From Zhongshania marina (GTDB lineage: Bacteria; Pseudomonadota; Gammaproteobacteria; Pseudomonadales; Spongiibacteraceae): 64,000 nucleotides of DNA. The stretch lies in contig NZ_PQGG01000007.1 of assembly GCF_002915595.1 (NCBI RefSeq), positions 248,001-312,000 of the forward strand. The letters are read 5' to 3'. The notes under the pieces are model-generated. The model worked only from the letters and a program-made list of their open reading frames with translations. It had not been told where the DNA came from and searched no databases. Each line of letters begins with the position of its first letter. Within the stretch, counting starts at the first letter, position 1. Both the position numbers and the translations under genes were made by a program. Of this stretch, positions 35,845 to 44,265 are shown in pieces.

Positions 35845-37482
35845 TCAATTTGGCCAGTAAATATATTCGTCATCCGTCGTAGCTGGCTCAGCCATCGTCT
35901 TATCTATCAACACCGGTAAGCTGACAACCGAGGGCCAGCGCGAGTCCTGCTGCTGGCTATTATGCTCAGCCAATTGCGCCGTCATACGCGCCACTACATC
36001 CGGTTTATCCGCCGCCAGATTATGCATCTCCAAGGGGTCGTCCTTGAGGTTGTACAACCAGATTTTATTCGGATTTAGTGAGCGCATCAGCTTCCAGTCG
36101 CCAGCTCGAACGCCCTGATAGTCGCCCTCCCGCCAGAAAATCGCCTCGTGGGGCAGGCCCTGCTTATCCCCGCTCAAATAAGGCAATAGATCCACGCTGT
36201 CCATTACCCGTTCTGCAGGCAACCCCGCCTTAGCGGCGGCAGCGACAGTGGCGAACACATCCAAATGCGAAACCGGTGCATCATACCTCAAGCCCGGCGA
36301 TAACTGTTGCGGCCAGCGTACATAAAACGGAACGCGGACGCCGCCCTCAAAATAACTCAGCTTCCACCCCCGAAACGGCGCGTTTAAATCCGGCAAGCCC
36401 AGATACCCCGGCGCGCCGTTGTCGCTGGTAAAAATCACCAGCGTATTGTCGTCAATACCGTTATCTACCAGCGCCTGCATCACCCTATCCACGCTGCGAT
36501 CCAATGCGCGCAGCATGGCGCTATACACCCGCAAACGGTGATCTTGAATATGCGCTAGCGCGTCGTAATCGGCCTTTAAAGCCTGCAGGGGTGAATGCAC
36601 TCCCCAATGCGCTAAATAAAGGAAAAACGGCCTATCCTTATTCGCCTCAATCGCGCTAACAGCTTGATCGGTATAGTAGTCGGTAAGATAGCCTTTGGGG
36701 GCGAAGGCCGGCCCGCCATTATAAGAGGCGGCATAGCGCATTTTCAGCCATATCGCCTGATCCAGCGGGTCGAAATCTTGTCTAGCGTTAACCACCTGCG
36801 GATCGTCTACCGGTAAATACAAGCCGCTCTCCATCAGCAGGCTTTCGTCAAAACCTTGATGCTCAGGGCGCATCCCCTGATCGCGCCCCAAATGCCATTT
36901 GCCAATATGCAGGGTGTGGTATCCCGCCGCCTGCAACTGCTCCGCCAAGGTTATTTCTTCGGTCGGCATGCCCATAGACTGAAACCTTGGCATGCGATCC
37001 ACCGCCGCCATATCCACCTCTGGCTGGTGAACGGCATCAGGATTTTTCGGCAATATATTGAACATTTTTGCAAAGCTGCGCGGCGCCGGTGTGAACTCAA
37101 AACCAAAGCGCGTTGAATAACGGCCGGTCATCAACATCGCCCGCGACGGCGCACAGACGGCATTGCCCGCGTAAGCGCTGCTGAAAGAAACGCCCTGCTG
37201 GGCCAAAGAATCAATAGCCGGTGTTGGCAAAGTGGCCTGTTGACCGCCGTGAAAACTAATATCATTGAAACCTAGGTCGTCCGCCACAATGAGGATGATG
37301 TTTGGCCGCTTATCGGCGGGGGCATGTTCACCCCGCTGCCAATTAACCGGCTGATTTTCTAATACCGGATTCCGAAGATTATCGAGCCCAATCACGGTTC
37401 GCAGCAGCCACTCTCCTCGGTAGGGCCAAGCAGCTAGCACGAGCAGTAATACCACAGTCACTGCGAGCAGGATTTTCTTCAT
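35845..37482 (-). CDS. Type I sulfatase, second copy
   Basis: 545 residues. An N-terminal membrane anchor or signal (ILLAVTVVLLLVLAAWP) leads to the catalytic fold: LIVADDLGFND, then VCAPSRAMLMTG with the formylglycine Cys110 in C-x-P-S-R, LHIGKWHLGRD and FTSDNGAPG. C-terminal parts (WKLMRSLNPNKIWLYNLKDDPLEMHNLA) match arylsulfatase A-like enzymes. It differs clearly from the sulfatase at 31033, so this is not a recent duplication. A formylglycine-generating enzyme must come from elsewhere. AAGGAAC precedes the ATG; the upstream gene ends two bases before it. Confidence 0.93.
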   Translation of the reverse strand: MKKILLAVTVVLLLVLAAWPYRGEWLLRTVIGLDNLRNPVLENQPVNWQRGEHAPADKRPNIILIVADDLGFNDISFHGGQQATLPTPAIDSLAQQGVSFSSAYAGNAVCAPSRAMLMTGRYSTRFGFEFTPAPRSFAKMFNILPKNPDAVHQPEVDMAAVDRMPRFQSMGMPTEEITLAEQLQAAGYHTLHIGKWHLGRDQGMRPEHQGFDESLLMESGLYLPVDDPQVVNARQDFDPLDQAIWLKMRYAASYNGGPAFAPKGYLTDYYTDQAVSAIEANKDRPFFLYLAHWGVHSPLQALKADYDALAHIQDHRLRVYSAMLRALDRSVDRVMQALVDNGIDDNTLVIFTSDNGAPGYLGLPDLNAPFRGWKLSYFEGGVRVPFYVRWPQQLSPGLRYDAPVSHLDVFATVAAAAKAGLPAERVMDSVDLLPYLSGDKQGLPHEAIFWREGDYQGVRAGDWKLMRSLNPNKIWLYNLKDDPLEMHNLAADKPDVVARMTAQLAEHNSQQQDSRWPSVVSLPVLIDKTMAEPATTDDEYIYWPN

Positions 37483-37484
37483 TA

Positions 37485-38780
37485 TTATTGTTCCTTCATC
37501 CGCTGATTCGAGACAACTCGCCGCTGCAATTCATCCAGCATCCACATGCGATCATTACCCCAGCTGGTGAATTTCCCCAAACGAAAACTGGGCACTCCCC
37601 AATAGCCCATATCTTGCAAAGCATCGAGATTGGCCTGGGCATAATTCGGCAAGGGCCCTTGCAAACAGCGTTGCGCCGCCACCCAGTTAATGCCCGCTCG
37701 CTCGCAGACTTTACGCAAGCCCCTATCAGTGGACAAATCGATAGCCTCTGCCCAAGCACCCCGCCCCGCCGACACCAAGAAATCAAGTTGCTGCCCCGCG
37801 CCCGTCGCCAAACTAAATACCTTTAAGCAACGCAGGGCGCCCTCGCCAATGGGATCACTGATCAGGCCAAAGGGGATTCCCAAATTTTTCGCCTCACGCG
37901 CGGCGTCATGAACAATGTACATGCGTTTAGCGAGGGGAATTTTAAATCCGCGCATTGCCATCGGCAGTACTGGCCGCACCGCTAGCGGAAGCGATAAGGA
38001 CGGCAAGCGCTGCTGCAACTGCACCGCCGCGAGGTAAGAGTAAGGGCTGCGAAAACTGAAGAAAAACTCTAAAGGCGTATCCATCGCAGGCGTCTCGCCA
38101 AGCTCGGCGACGTTGGCTGAGCACGACAATTGCAACGCACCGTCGTACAACTTGGCGCGACCAAGAGCCGTACACAAAGCCTCTGCGCGATCCACCCCCC
38201 AAAACCAGTCACCGCGAAACTGCCACATGGCTGGCAGGTAATGACCTAAGCGTTCGCGGCGCGCATTGTTGGCCTGTATTTCAATGTCGGTGTCCTCCGG
38301 CGTGGCTAACTTGCCCGTATCAAATGGCTGCGTTTTCTGGCCAGAAAAAAGCGCCGCCGACACCTCCCATTCCCGCTGTATAAATTCCTCTAACGAGATG
38401 GCTCCATGTAAATGTCGACTGCCGCTTGCCAGTAGATCGGCGCTCGGTAGTGTATTCATCGCCACCGTTTTAAGCCCATAAGCCGACGCCAAACGCGGCA
38501 CATCCGTCAGCGCAAACTGACGCTGCTTGTCTATTGCAGGATAAATAGGGCTCTCGTGCTGAGACACCAAGCGCACGCGAATCTTTACTCTGCTCTGCTC
38601 CTGCAAGCGCGGCAGCAACTGTGCTGCCAAATGCGAGTGGGGATCTCCCGCCGCGTAATAAAACTCCAAATCATCCGCTGCATTGTCACGGGCTGCCCGC
38701 CGCCGCTGAGCGAATTTATATCCGCCAGCCACTAGCTGAATCACTCTGGCCTTGTATCTTGCCTTGGTCGGCACCGCCAT
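37485..38780 (-). CDS. Tandem HCCA-isomerase/DsbA-like protein
   Basis: 431 residues from an ATG at 38780; a longer frame to 38924 would cover the operator and overlap the divergent receptor. Two thioredoxin-fold halves follow each other. The first opens LEFYYAAGDPHSHLAAQLLPRL. The second opens LEFFFSFRSPYSYLAAVQLQQRL, the S-P-Y-S-Y signature of the 2-hydroxychromene-2-carboxylate isomerase (kappa-GST-like) group, and ends GYWGVPSFRLGKF. Neither has the DsbA C-x2-C. The second domain keeps the Ser expected to bind glutathione, the first is changed. Such enzymes act on aromatic intermediates with glutathione. First gene of the operon ending in tetR. Confidence 0.82.
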   Translation of the reverse strand: MAVPTKARYKARVIQLVAGGYKFAQRRRAARDNAADDLEFYYAAGDPHSHLAAQLLPRLQEQSRVKIRVRLVSQHESPIYPAIDKQRQFALTDVPRLASAYGLKTVAMNTLPSADLLASGSRHLHGAISLEEFIQREWEVSAALFSGQKTQPFDTGKLATPEDTDIEIQANNARRERLGHYLPAMWQFRGDWFWGVDRAEALCTALGRAKLYDGALQLSCSANVAELGETPAMDTPLEFFFSFRSPYSYLAAVQLQQRLPSLSLPLAVRPVLPMAMRGFKIPLAKRMYIVHDAAREAKNLGIPFGLISDPIGEGALRCLKVFSLATGAGQQLDFLVSAGRGAWAEAIDLSTDRGLRKVCERAGINWVAAQRCLQGPLPNYAQANLDALQDMGYWGVPSFRLGKFTSWGNDRMWMLDELQRRVVSNQRMKEQ

Positions 38781-38826
38781 GACACACCACACTTTTTTTA
38801 TTCGTTGAGCGATACTAGCAATTTTA

Positions 38827-38841
38827 TTTACATAGTGTAAA
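38827..38841. promoter_or_regulatory. TTTACA-N3-TGTAAA operator, copy 2
   Basis: TTTACATAGTGTAAA lies 46 bp before the HCCA-like start and 73 bp before the receptor start. It shares TATTTACA-N3-TGTAAAC with copy 1. Its place favours the shorter start of the HCCA-like gene. Confidence 0.65.
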
Positions 38842-38914
38842 CCCTGTGATAGTTTGAGCCAAAATAACAACAATGGGGAAGCAATAAGCGCTCCCCAGAA
38901 TAAAGGTTTCAACA

Positions 38915-41275
38915 ATGATGTCATTTCGCAAAGTCCGCGTTTTCACAAACCCCACAATGCTTGGTAGCGCACTGCTCCTAGGGCTGAATAGCAGCGCAAT
39001 CGCGACACCCCAGCTCGAAGAGGTCATTGTTACCGCCCAGAAGCGCAGCGAAAATCTTCAGGATGTACCAGTAGCTGTGTCGGCCATCACCGCCGACCAG
39101 CTCGACGATATTGGCTTTAACGATATCGCCGATATTGCCGCGCAAGTGCCGTCACTCATTGTATTAACCAATATCAGCCCGCTATCGGCGACCTTCCGTA
39201 TTCGCAATATCGGCAACGCGGGCAATATTCCCACCTTTGAACCCGCCACGGGCTTATTCATCGACGGCGCCTTTCGCTCACGCTCCGGCATGGGTATTGG
39301 CGATTTAGCCGATGTGCAATCGGTGGAAGTGCTCAAAGGGCCCCAGAGTACACTACACGGCAAGAACGTCACCGCAGGGGTTATTAGCGTCACCACCAAA
39401 GCCCCCAGCGACACACTGGAAGGCATGGTGGAAGCCAGCCTAGGCGATGACCAGCTACAGCAACTAAAAACCTCGATCAGCGGCCCACTAACAGACTGGC
39501 TAAGTGGCCGCGTGAGCTGGGTAGAGACCCACCGCGACGCATGGATAAATAATACGATAGGTGCCGACAGCGACAACCAGGACAGCCGCGCCATTCGCGG
39601 ACAGCTGCAAGCCGATTTTAGCGATCAACTCAGCGCCCGCCTGATTGTCGGCTACAGCGAAAAAGATCTGAATCCCATGAGCGGCGACGTGTATTTAAGT
39701 GAAGCCGCCAAAACCATTATCGCCAATGCCGGCGGCAAGACCAGTATCGCCAACGATCCAAGCGATCGAAAAGTTGAATACCGAGACAACACTACCTTCG
39801 CCAGCGAAAGCAATGACGTTATTCTCAAAGTCGAATACGCTCTCGACAAGCTTAGCTTTACCTCAATCAGCAGCTATGACGACTATGAAAGCGCCAATGG
39901 TGTAAATGATGTAGAGCAGCAAAGCTTGCAAGTCGCCAACTTCCTCGACGTTCAAAACGGTCACTCCTTTTCGCAAGAGCTACGCTTTGCCTCCAATGAC
40001 AATGCCCGCCTAAATTGGCTAGCTGGTCTGTTCTACTATGAAAACACCTTTATTCGCGGCGACCGCGATCGCCCCGAATTTATTGCCCAGCAGGATATCG
40101 CCGCCTATGGCGATGCAGTCGCTGACTACCAAATTTCTTTAGGAATTCTTCCCATTAATTTACTGCCGCTAACTATTCCGGCCCTGGGCGTTGCTGGGGA
40201 TCGCGGCGACTACTACGTTAAACAACAAACTGAAAGCTTTGGCATTTTCAATAAATACGATCTATCCCTTTCAGAGCAATGGCAGATGTCGCTGGGGCTT
40301 CGCTACTCTTACGAGAAAAAGCACGGCAGCATAGAACAGTCCAATCAACTGTCCGTACTCGGCTGCGTGCCACCACTTAATACCAATTTACTTTGCAGCG
40401 TCACCCCCGACGGCAGCAACTACGACGGCACCCTAGATTTCGAGGCCATTACCGGCGCCTTCTCGAGCAGTTACTTTTTAACTGCCGACAGTATGATTTA
40501 CGGTTCGCTTTCCACCGGCTTCAAAGCGGGCGGCTTCAGTCTGCAAAATGGCACAGCCACTAATGAGTCCCGCCCCTATGGCGAAGAAAACGTCACCAAC
40601 TACGAGATCGGCCTGAAAAGTGAATTTCTCGACAAGCGGGCACGAATAAATGCCGCCGCGTTTTATACTGAGTATGAAGACTTTCAAAACGCCAGCTACG
40701 CGGGACTGATTTTTGTGGTGAACAACGCCGAGTTAGTCACCGTTAGCGGGGTAGAAATCGACTCTACCTTCATCCTAACCCCATCACTTATTGCCAACAT
40801 CAATGTTGCTTATATCGATACCATTTATGACAAATACACCGGCGGACAATGCTACTACGGCAGAACCCCAGACAACGATCTTGGCCAATGTGATCTCAGC
40901 GGCGAAAACCTGCCTTCGGCCACCCGCATTAAGGGAAACATCGCGCTAAATTATTATCGCACTATGCTTTCCGGTGAGTTTTATACGCGGTTGGACTATC
41001 TTTACAACGGTGACGCCAACAATAGCGCCTCGCTGGACCCCCGCGCAGAAACCAGTTCCTACGGCATCACCAATCTGCGACTGGGATGGCAAAATAGCCA
41101 ATGGGACTTGGCCCTGTGGGGTAAAAATCTAAGCACTAAAAATGCGGTTGCGCAGACCGCGCCGGCCAATATTCACACCCAAGTAGATCGCAATGTGGGT
41201 GCTGCGGAAGGCTCCTATCAAGCCTTTACTATACCGCCGCGCAGCATCGGCCTGACCGCTCGCCGTTATTTCTAA
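38915..41275 (+). CDS. TonB-dependent receptor of the sulfatase locus
   Basis: 786 residues. Signal peptide, then the TonB-box stretch LEEVIVTAQKRSENLQDVPVAVSAIT, and the plug with VEVLKGPQSTLHGKNVTAGVISVTT. The barrel carries SLSTGFKAGGFS and ends in LTARRYF with terminal Phe. This subfamily (VTAQKRxENLQDVP start) is common in sphingomonad and marine gammaproteobacterial loci for sterols, aromatics and other hydrophobic substrates rather than iron. AAAGG precedes an ATG-ATG pair. It is followed by an SDR in the same direction. Confidence 0.95.
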   Translation: MMSFRKVRVFTNPTMLGSALLLGLNSSAIATPQLEEVIVTAQKRSENLQDVPVAVSAITADQLDDIGFNDIADIAAQVPSLIVLTNISPLSATFRIRNIGNAGNIPTFEPATGLFIDGAFRSRSGMGIGDLADVQSVEVLKGPQSTLHGKNVTAGVISVTTKAPSDTLEGMVEASLGDDQLQQLKTSISGPLTDWLSGRVSWVETHRDAWINNTIGADSDNQDSRAIRGQLQADFSDQLSARLIVGYSEKDLNPMSGDVYLSEAAKTIIANAGGKTSIANDPSDRKVEYRDNTTFASESNDVILKVEYALDKLSFTSISSYDDYESANGVNDVEQQSLQVANFLDVQNGHSFSQELRFASNDNARLNWLAGLFYYENTFIRGDRDRPEFIAQQDIAAYGDAVADYQISLGILPINLLPLTIPALGVAGDRGDYYVKQQTESFGIFNKYDLSLSEQWQMSLGLRYSYEKKHGSIEQSNQLSVLGCVPPLNTNLLCSVTPDGSNYDGTLDFEAITGAFSSSYFLTADSMIYGSLSTGFKAGGFSLQNGTATNESRPYGEENVTNYEIGLKSEFLDKRARINAAAFYTEYEDFQNASYAGLIFVVNNAELVTVSGVEIDSTFILTPSLIANINVAYIDTIYDKYTGGQCYYGRTPDNDLGQCDLSGENLPSATRIKGNIALNYYRTMLSGEFYTRLDYLYNGDANNSASLDPRAETSSYGITNLRLGWQNSQWDLALWGKNLSTKNAVAQTAPANIHTQVDRNVGAAEGSYQAFTIPPRSIGLTARRYF

Positions 41276-41309
41276 GGCGTCGTCGACATTTAAAAACAGG
41301 AGACAAGCA

Positions 41310-42050
41310 GTGCCAAACACACTCATCATTACCGGCGCCAGCGCGGGGATCGGCAAAGCCCTAGCGTGGGAGTTTGCGCGCCGTAATTGTCGACTGGGCT
41401 TAACCGGCCGACGCCTAGACGTGCTCGAGCAATTACAAAGTGAACTGCAAGCGCAGACCGGCGTCGAGGTCCACATTGCCCGTGTAGATGTAGATGAGAC
41501 CGACAGCGTTGAGCAAAACCTGCTGGACTTGTGCACAAAACTGGGAGACGTAGATAGCATTGTGATTAACGCGGGCATTAATAATTTTACCCGCGTTGGA
41601 AACGGTCAGCTCGCAGACGAAACTGCAATTATCCGTACCAATCTCATTGGCGCAATGGCCACCGCCAATGCGGCCGTGAGCTATTTTTTAGAAAGAGGGC
41701 GCGGCCAAATTGTCGGCATTTCTTCTCTGGCATCATTACAGCCTATTCCTAGCCAAGCGGCCTATTGCGCCTCCAAGGCGGGAATATCTATGTATTTAGA
41801 CGCACTGCGTATAGAGCATAAAGATAACAATATTGACGTTACCCAAATACGCCCCGGTTTTATCAAAACCGAGATCATGGAAAATATCGATCGCTATCCC
41901 TTTGCTATTTCTGTAGAACAGGCAGCAAAAGAAATGGCCAAAGCCATACTCGCCCGCCGCAAAGATGTATTTGTGCCGCGCCTACCTTGGAGCCTATTTC
42001 GTCCGGCCCTAGGTCACTTACCCGATAAAATCTGGAAACGCTTCAAATAA
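41310..42050 (+). CDS. Short-chain dehydrogenase/reductase
   Basis: 246 residues starting at a GTG with CAGGAGAC upstream. TGASAGIGKALAWEF (cofactor), INAGIN, and the catalytic Ser...Tyr-x3-Lys in GISSLASLQPIPSQAAYCASKAGI are all intact. It follows the receptor by 35 bp, so it is probably co-transcribed and may oxidise an alcohol released by the sulfatases. Confidence 0.9.
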   Translation: MPNTLIITGASAGIGKALAWEFARRNCRLGLTGRRLDVLEQLQSELQAQTGVEVHIARVDVDETDSVEQNLLDLCTKLGDVDSIVINAGINNFTRVGNGQLADETAIIRTNLIGAMATANAAVSYFLERGRGQIVGISSLASLQPIPSQAAYCASKAGISMYLDALRIEHKDNNIDVTQIRPGFIKTEIMENIDRYPFAISVEQAAKEMAKAILARRKDVFVPRLPWSLFRPALGHLPDKIWKRFK

Positions 42051-42072
42051 AGACAGCGCACAGAGCGCCTAA

Positions 42073-42101
42073 AAACCATACTCAAAAAAACAGTATGGTT
42101 T
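42073..42101. terminator. Bidirectional terminator at the right end of the sulfatase locus
   Basis: AAACCATACT and AGTATGGTTT are perfect 10-bp arms around a nine-base loop. It is T-rich after the stem on both strands, between convergent SDR and OYE genes. Confidence 0.75.
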
Positions 42102-42114
42102 CTATTTCTCATCA

Positions 42115-43194
42115 TCAAGACCCAATAAAATCAGGCCATTGGCCACCGACGTAATCGATAAATCTCTCGCTCAAACCTTCGGCCAAAAGGTATTCACGAC
42201 TCACGGGAATACGGTTTGGGACAAAGCCGTTATCTGATTTCAATAACGCCGGGTAGTTGTGATGCAGCATCGCTGCCCGTCCCATTAGCACAAAATCTAA
42301 ACCTGCATCTAAGCAGTAGTTTATATCTTCTGGCGTATACACTTTTCCCGCCGCGGCCAAACATATCGCACCGCGATCAAGCTCGGTAAAGTAAGAAAGT
42401 AAACGGCGCCCCTGCAGAGCTTCATCAACGGGCTCTTTGTAAACATTCCATGCAGAAATATCGAGAAAATCAATTTCCTTCTTCTCAAATAATACTTTAG
42501 CGGTTGCAATCGCTTCTTCTAATTCAATTCCGTGACGCTCTGGCGTAAGCCGAACGCCTAGCAAAAATTCTTTGCCGCAGCGCTCTCGAATACCGGTGAT
42601 AATATCAAACAGAACCCGCGATCTATTTTGCAATGAACCACCGTATTCGTCAGTGCGCTGATTAAATTCAGAACTTAAAAACTGACAAATAATGTAATTG
42701 TGCGCCGCGTGCAATTCCACGCCATCGAACCCCGCCGCCTTGGCACGCTCTGCGCCTGTTATAAAATCTTCAATCAAACTTTTCACCTCACCATGACTTA
42801 GACCGCGAGCTGAAAATTTTTCTGATGGCGAGGGGGCCACCGGCATTTCACCAATTAATTCCCGTGGCGAACGTAGTCCAGCATGATGAAGCTGCACAAC
42901 CGCAAGACTGCCCTGCGCCTTAATTATTTTCGCTAGTTTTTTCAAGCCCGCAAGATGCTCGTCATTGAAAACTCCAAGCTGACCAGGGAAACCCTGACCC
43001 GCGCTATTAACATGGGCAGCGGCGGTCATGGTGATGCCAAAGCCGCCCTCAGCGCGCATTGCCAACCACTTAATTTCTTCGTCAGATAACGAGCCGTCAG
43101 CGTTGCTTTGGGTATTCGTTAACGGCGCCAACGCCAATCTATTTGGCATGATTTTACCGCAGGGAAATTTTAATTCTTCAAATACATTTTCCAT
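42115..43194 (-). CDS. Old yellow enzyme-family NADH:flavin oxidoreductase
   Basis: 359 residues, FMN-binding TIM barrel. LALAPLTNTQSN at the N-terminus, VVQLHHAGLRS, and the substrate-binding ELHAAHNYIICQFLS followed by NQRTDEYGGSLQNRSR identify it. It lacks the C-terminal iron-sulfur and FAD/NAD domains of dienoyl-CoA reductases. Such enzymes reduce activated C=C bonds. It lies 48 bp after lysR in the same direction, with a palindrome in the gap. Confidence 0.93.
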   Translation of the reverse strand: MENVFEELKFPCGKIMPNRLALAPLTNTQSNADGSLSDEEIKWLAMRAEGGFGITMTAAAHVNSAGQGFPGQLGVFNDEHLAGLKKLAKIIKAQGSLAVVQLHHAGLRSPRELIGEMPVAPSPSEKFSARGLSHGEVKSLIEDFITGAERAKAAGFDGVELHAAHNYIICQFLSSEFNQRTDEYGGSLQNRSRVLFDIITGIRERCGKEFLLGVRLTPERHGIELEEAIATAKVLFEKKEIDFLDISAWNVYKEPVDEALQGRRLLSYFTELDRGAICLAAAGKVYTPEDINYCLDAGLDFVLMGRAAMLHHNYPALLKSDNGFVPNRIPVSREYLLAEGLSERFIDYVGGQWPDFIGS

Positions 43195-43207
43195 TCAATT
43201 TCTCTCT

Positions 43208-43222
43208 ATTCGTATAGCGAAT
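43208..43222. promoter_or_regulatory. LysR-type operator between lysR and OYE
   Basis: ATTCGTATAGCGAAT has perfect five-base arms ATTCG/CGAAT. The reverse complement of the site at 44163-44177 reads ATTCGTATAATGAAT, the same core. It sits 13 bp before the OYE start. Confidence 0.55.
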
Positions 43223-43242
43223 TAATAATGTTTTCTTGAAAA

Positions 43243-44088
43243 CTAAACCTGCCACTCTGAATGATCCCTCACGATATTACGCAAACCCTCAAGTGCAATT
43301 GGCAGTTCTGATCGCGCATTCGAGGTGCGATATACCAAATACACTGGGTGCGTAAACTCTGGCGAATCCGCTACTCGCTCCAACTCGCCGCTGCGCAAAT
43401 AGGGCTCAACAACACGGGTTCTAAAATAGCCATTGCCGCCGCCGCTCAACATAACCCGCAGGGCCAGCGGCCCCAAATTGAATGTAAAAGCCGCCTGTCG
43501 TGGCTGGGGTAAAGCAGCGTCGTACTGCGCTCGAAACTCCGCCCCCCAGTCAACAAATAAATTTGGCTTGGCATTATTCGGCACTTGCACATGAACCAGC
43601 TTCTCTTCTAACAACTGCTCAATCATCACCCCAGACAAATAATTGGGGCGGTGTACAATTACCGCGTCAAGAAAACCTTTTTCAAGTTTCGCGAGCAAAC
43701 TAGCTGCGTCGGCAACATCGGTGTGGACCGCTACACTGGGGGAGTTAGTTTGCAACCAATTCACCCAGTTTGTTAACACGGGATTCCACAGACTGGTTTC
43801 AGCGCCTATACGCAAACGGGACTCACGCCCCCTTGGCAGTTTCATTTCTGCTTTCGCGCATTCCCAGCTCTGCACAAGATTTCTGGCATAGGCGACAAAG
43901 CGCTCACCCTCTACGGTTAAGCGCGCGCCACTGCGATTGCGAATGAATAGCTGACAATCAACCGTTTCTTCCAACGACTGCACCCGCGCCGTCACGGTTG
44001 TCTGGCTAATATGCAAGCGCTCAGCCGCGCCGCAAAAACTTCCCGCACTCATTACCTCCAGAAAGGTACGAGCTAACTCAATATCCAT
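43243..44088 (-). CDS. LysR-family transcriptional regulator
   Basis: 281 residues. The N-terminal helix-turn-helix (ELARTFLEVMSAGSFCGAAERLHISQTTVTARVQSLEE) is followed by a two-lobed effector domain. It probably controls the OYE gene behind it and the HPP gene in front, since related palindromes lie in both promoters. The effector is unknown. Confidence 0.93.
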   Translation of the reverse strand: MDIELARTFLEVMSAGSFCGAAERLHISQTTVTARVQSLEETVDCQLFIRNRSGARLTVEGERFVAYARNLVQSWECAKAEMKLPRGRESRLRIGAETSLWNPVLTNWVNWLQTNSPSVAVHTDVADAASLLAKLEKGFLDAVIVHRPNYLSGVMIEQLLEEKLVHVQVPNNAKPNLFVDWGAEFRAQYDAALPQPRQAAFTFNLGPLALRVMLSGGGNGYFRTRVVEPYLRSGELERVADSPEFTHPVYLVYRTSNARSELPIALEGLRNIVRDHSEWQV

Positions 44089-44162
44089 TTAGGGCTCCAT
44101 CACTCGGCGCGCAATCGATACACACCTTTAATTCCGTTTTTTTGAACTTAACCATCATATAT

Positions 44163-44177
44163 ATTCATTATACGAAT
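44163..44177. promoter_or_regulatory. LysR-type operator between lysR and HPP gene
   Basis: ATTCATTATACGAAT lies 74 bp before lysR and 88 bp before the HPP gene. Its reverse complement shares ATTCGTATA-N2-GAAT with the site upstream of OYE, consistent with one regulator binding both. Confidence 0.55.
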
Positions 44178-44265
44178 TTAAAGCAAGCATTTACCATTCA
44201 TGCCCCAATATGTGGCCATGCACAGTGCGTGCGCACCAAAATCACTCATAAATCTGAAAAGCTAA

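Noticed and set aside
37488-38481. Forward frames antisense to the HCCA-like gene
   Set aside because: No family similarity; the reverse-strand protein has clear domains.
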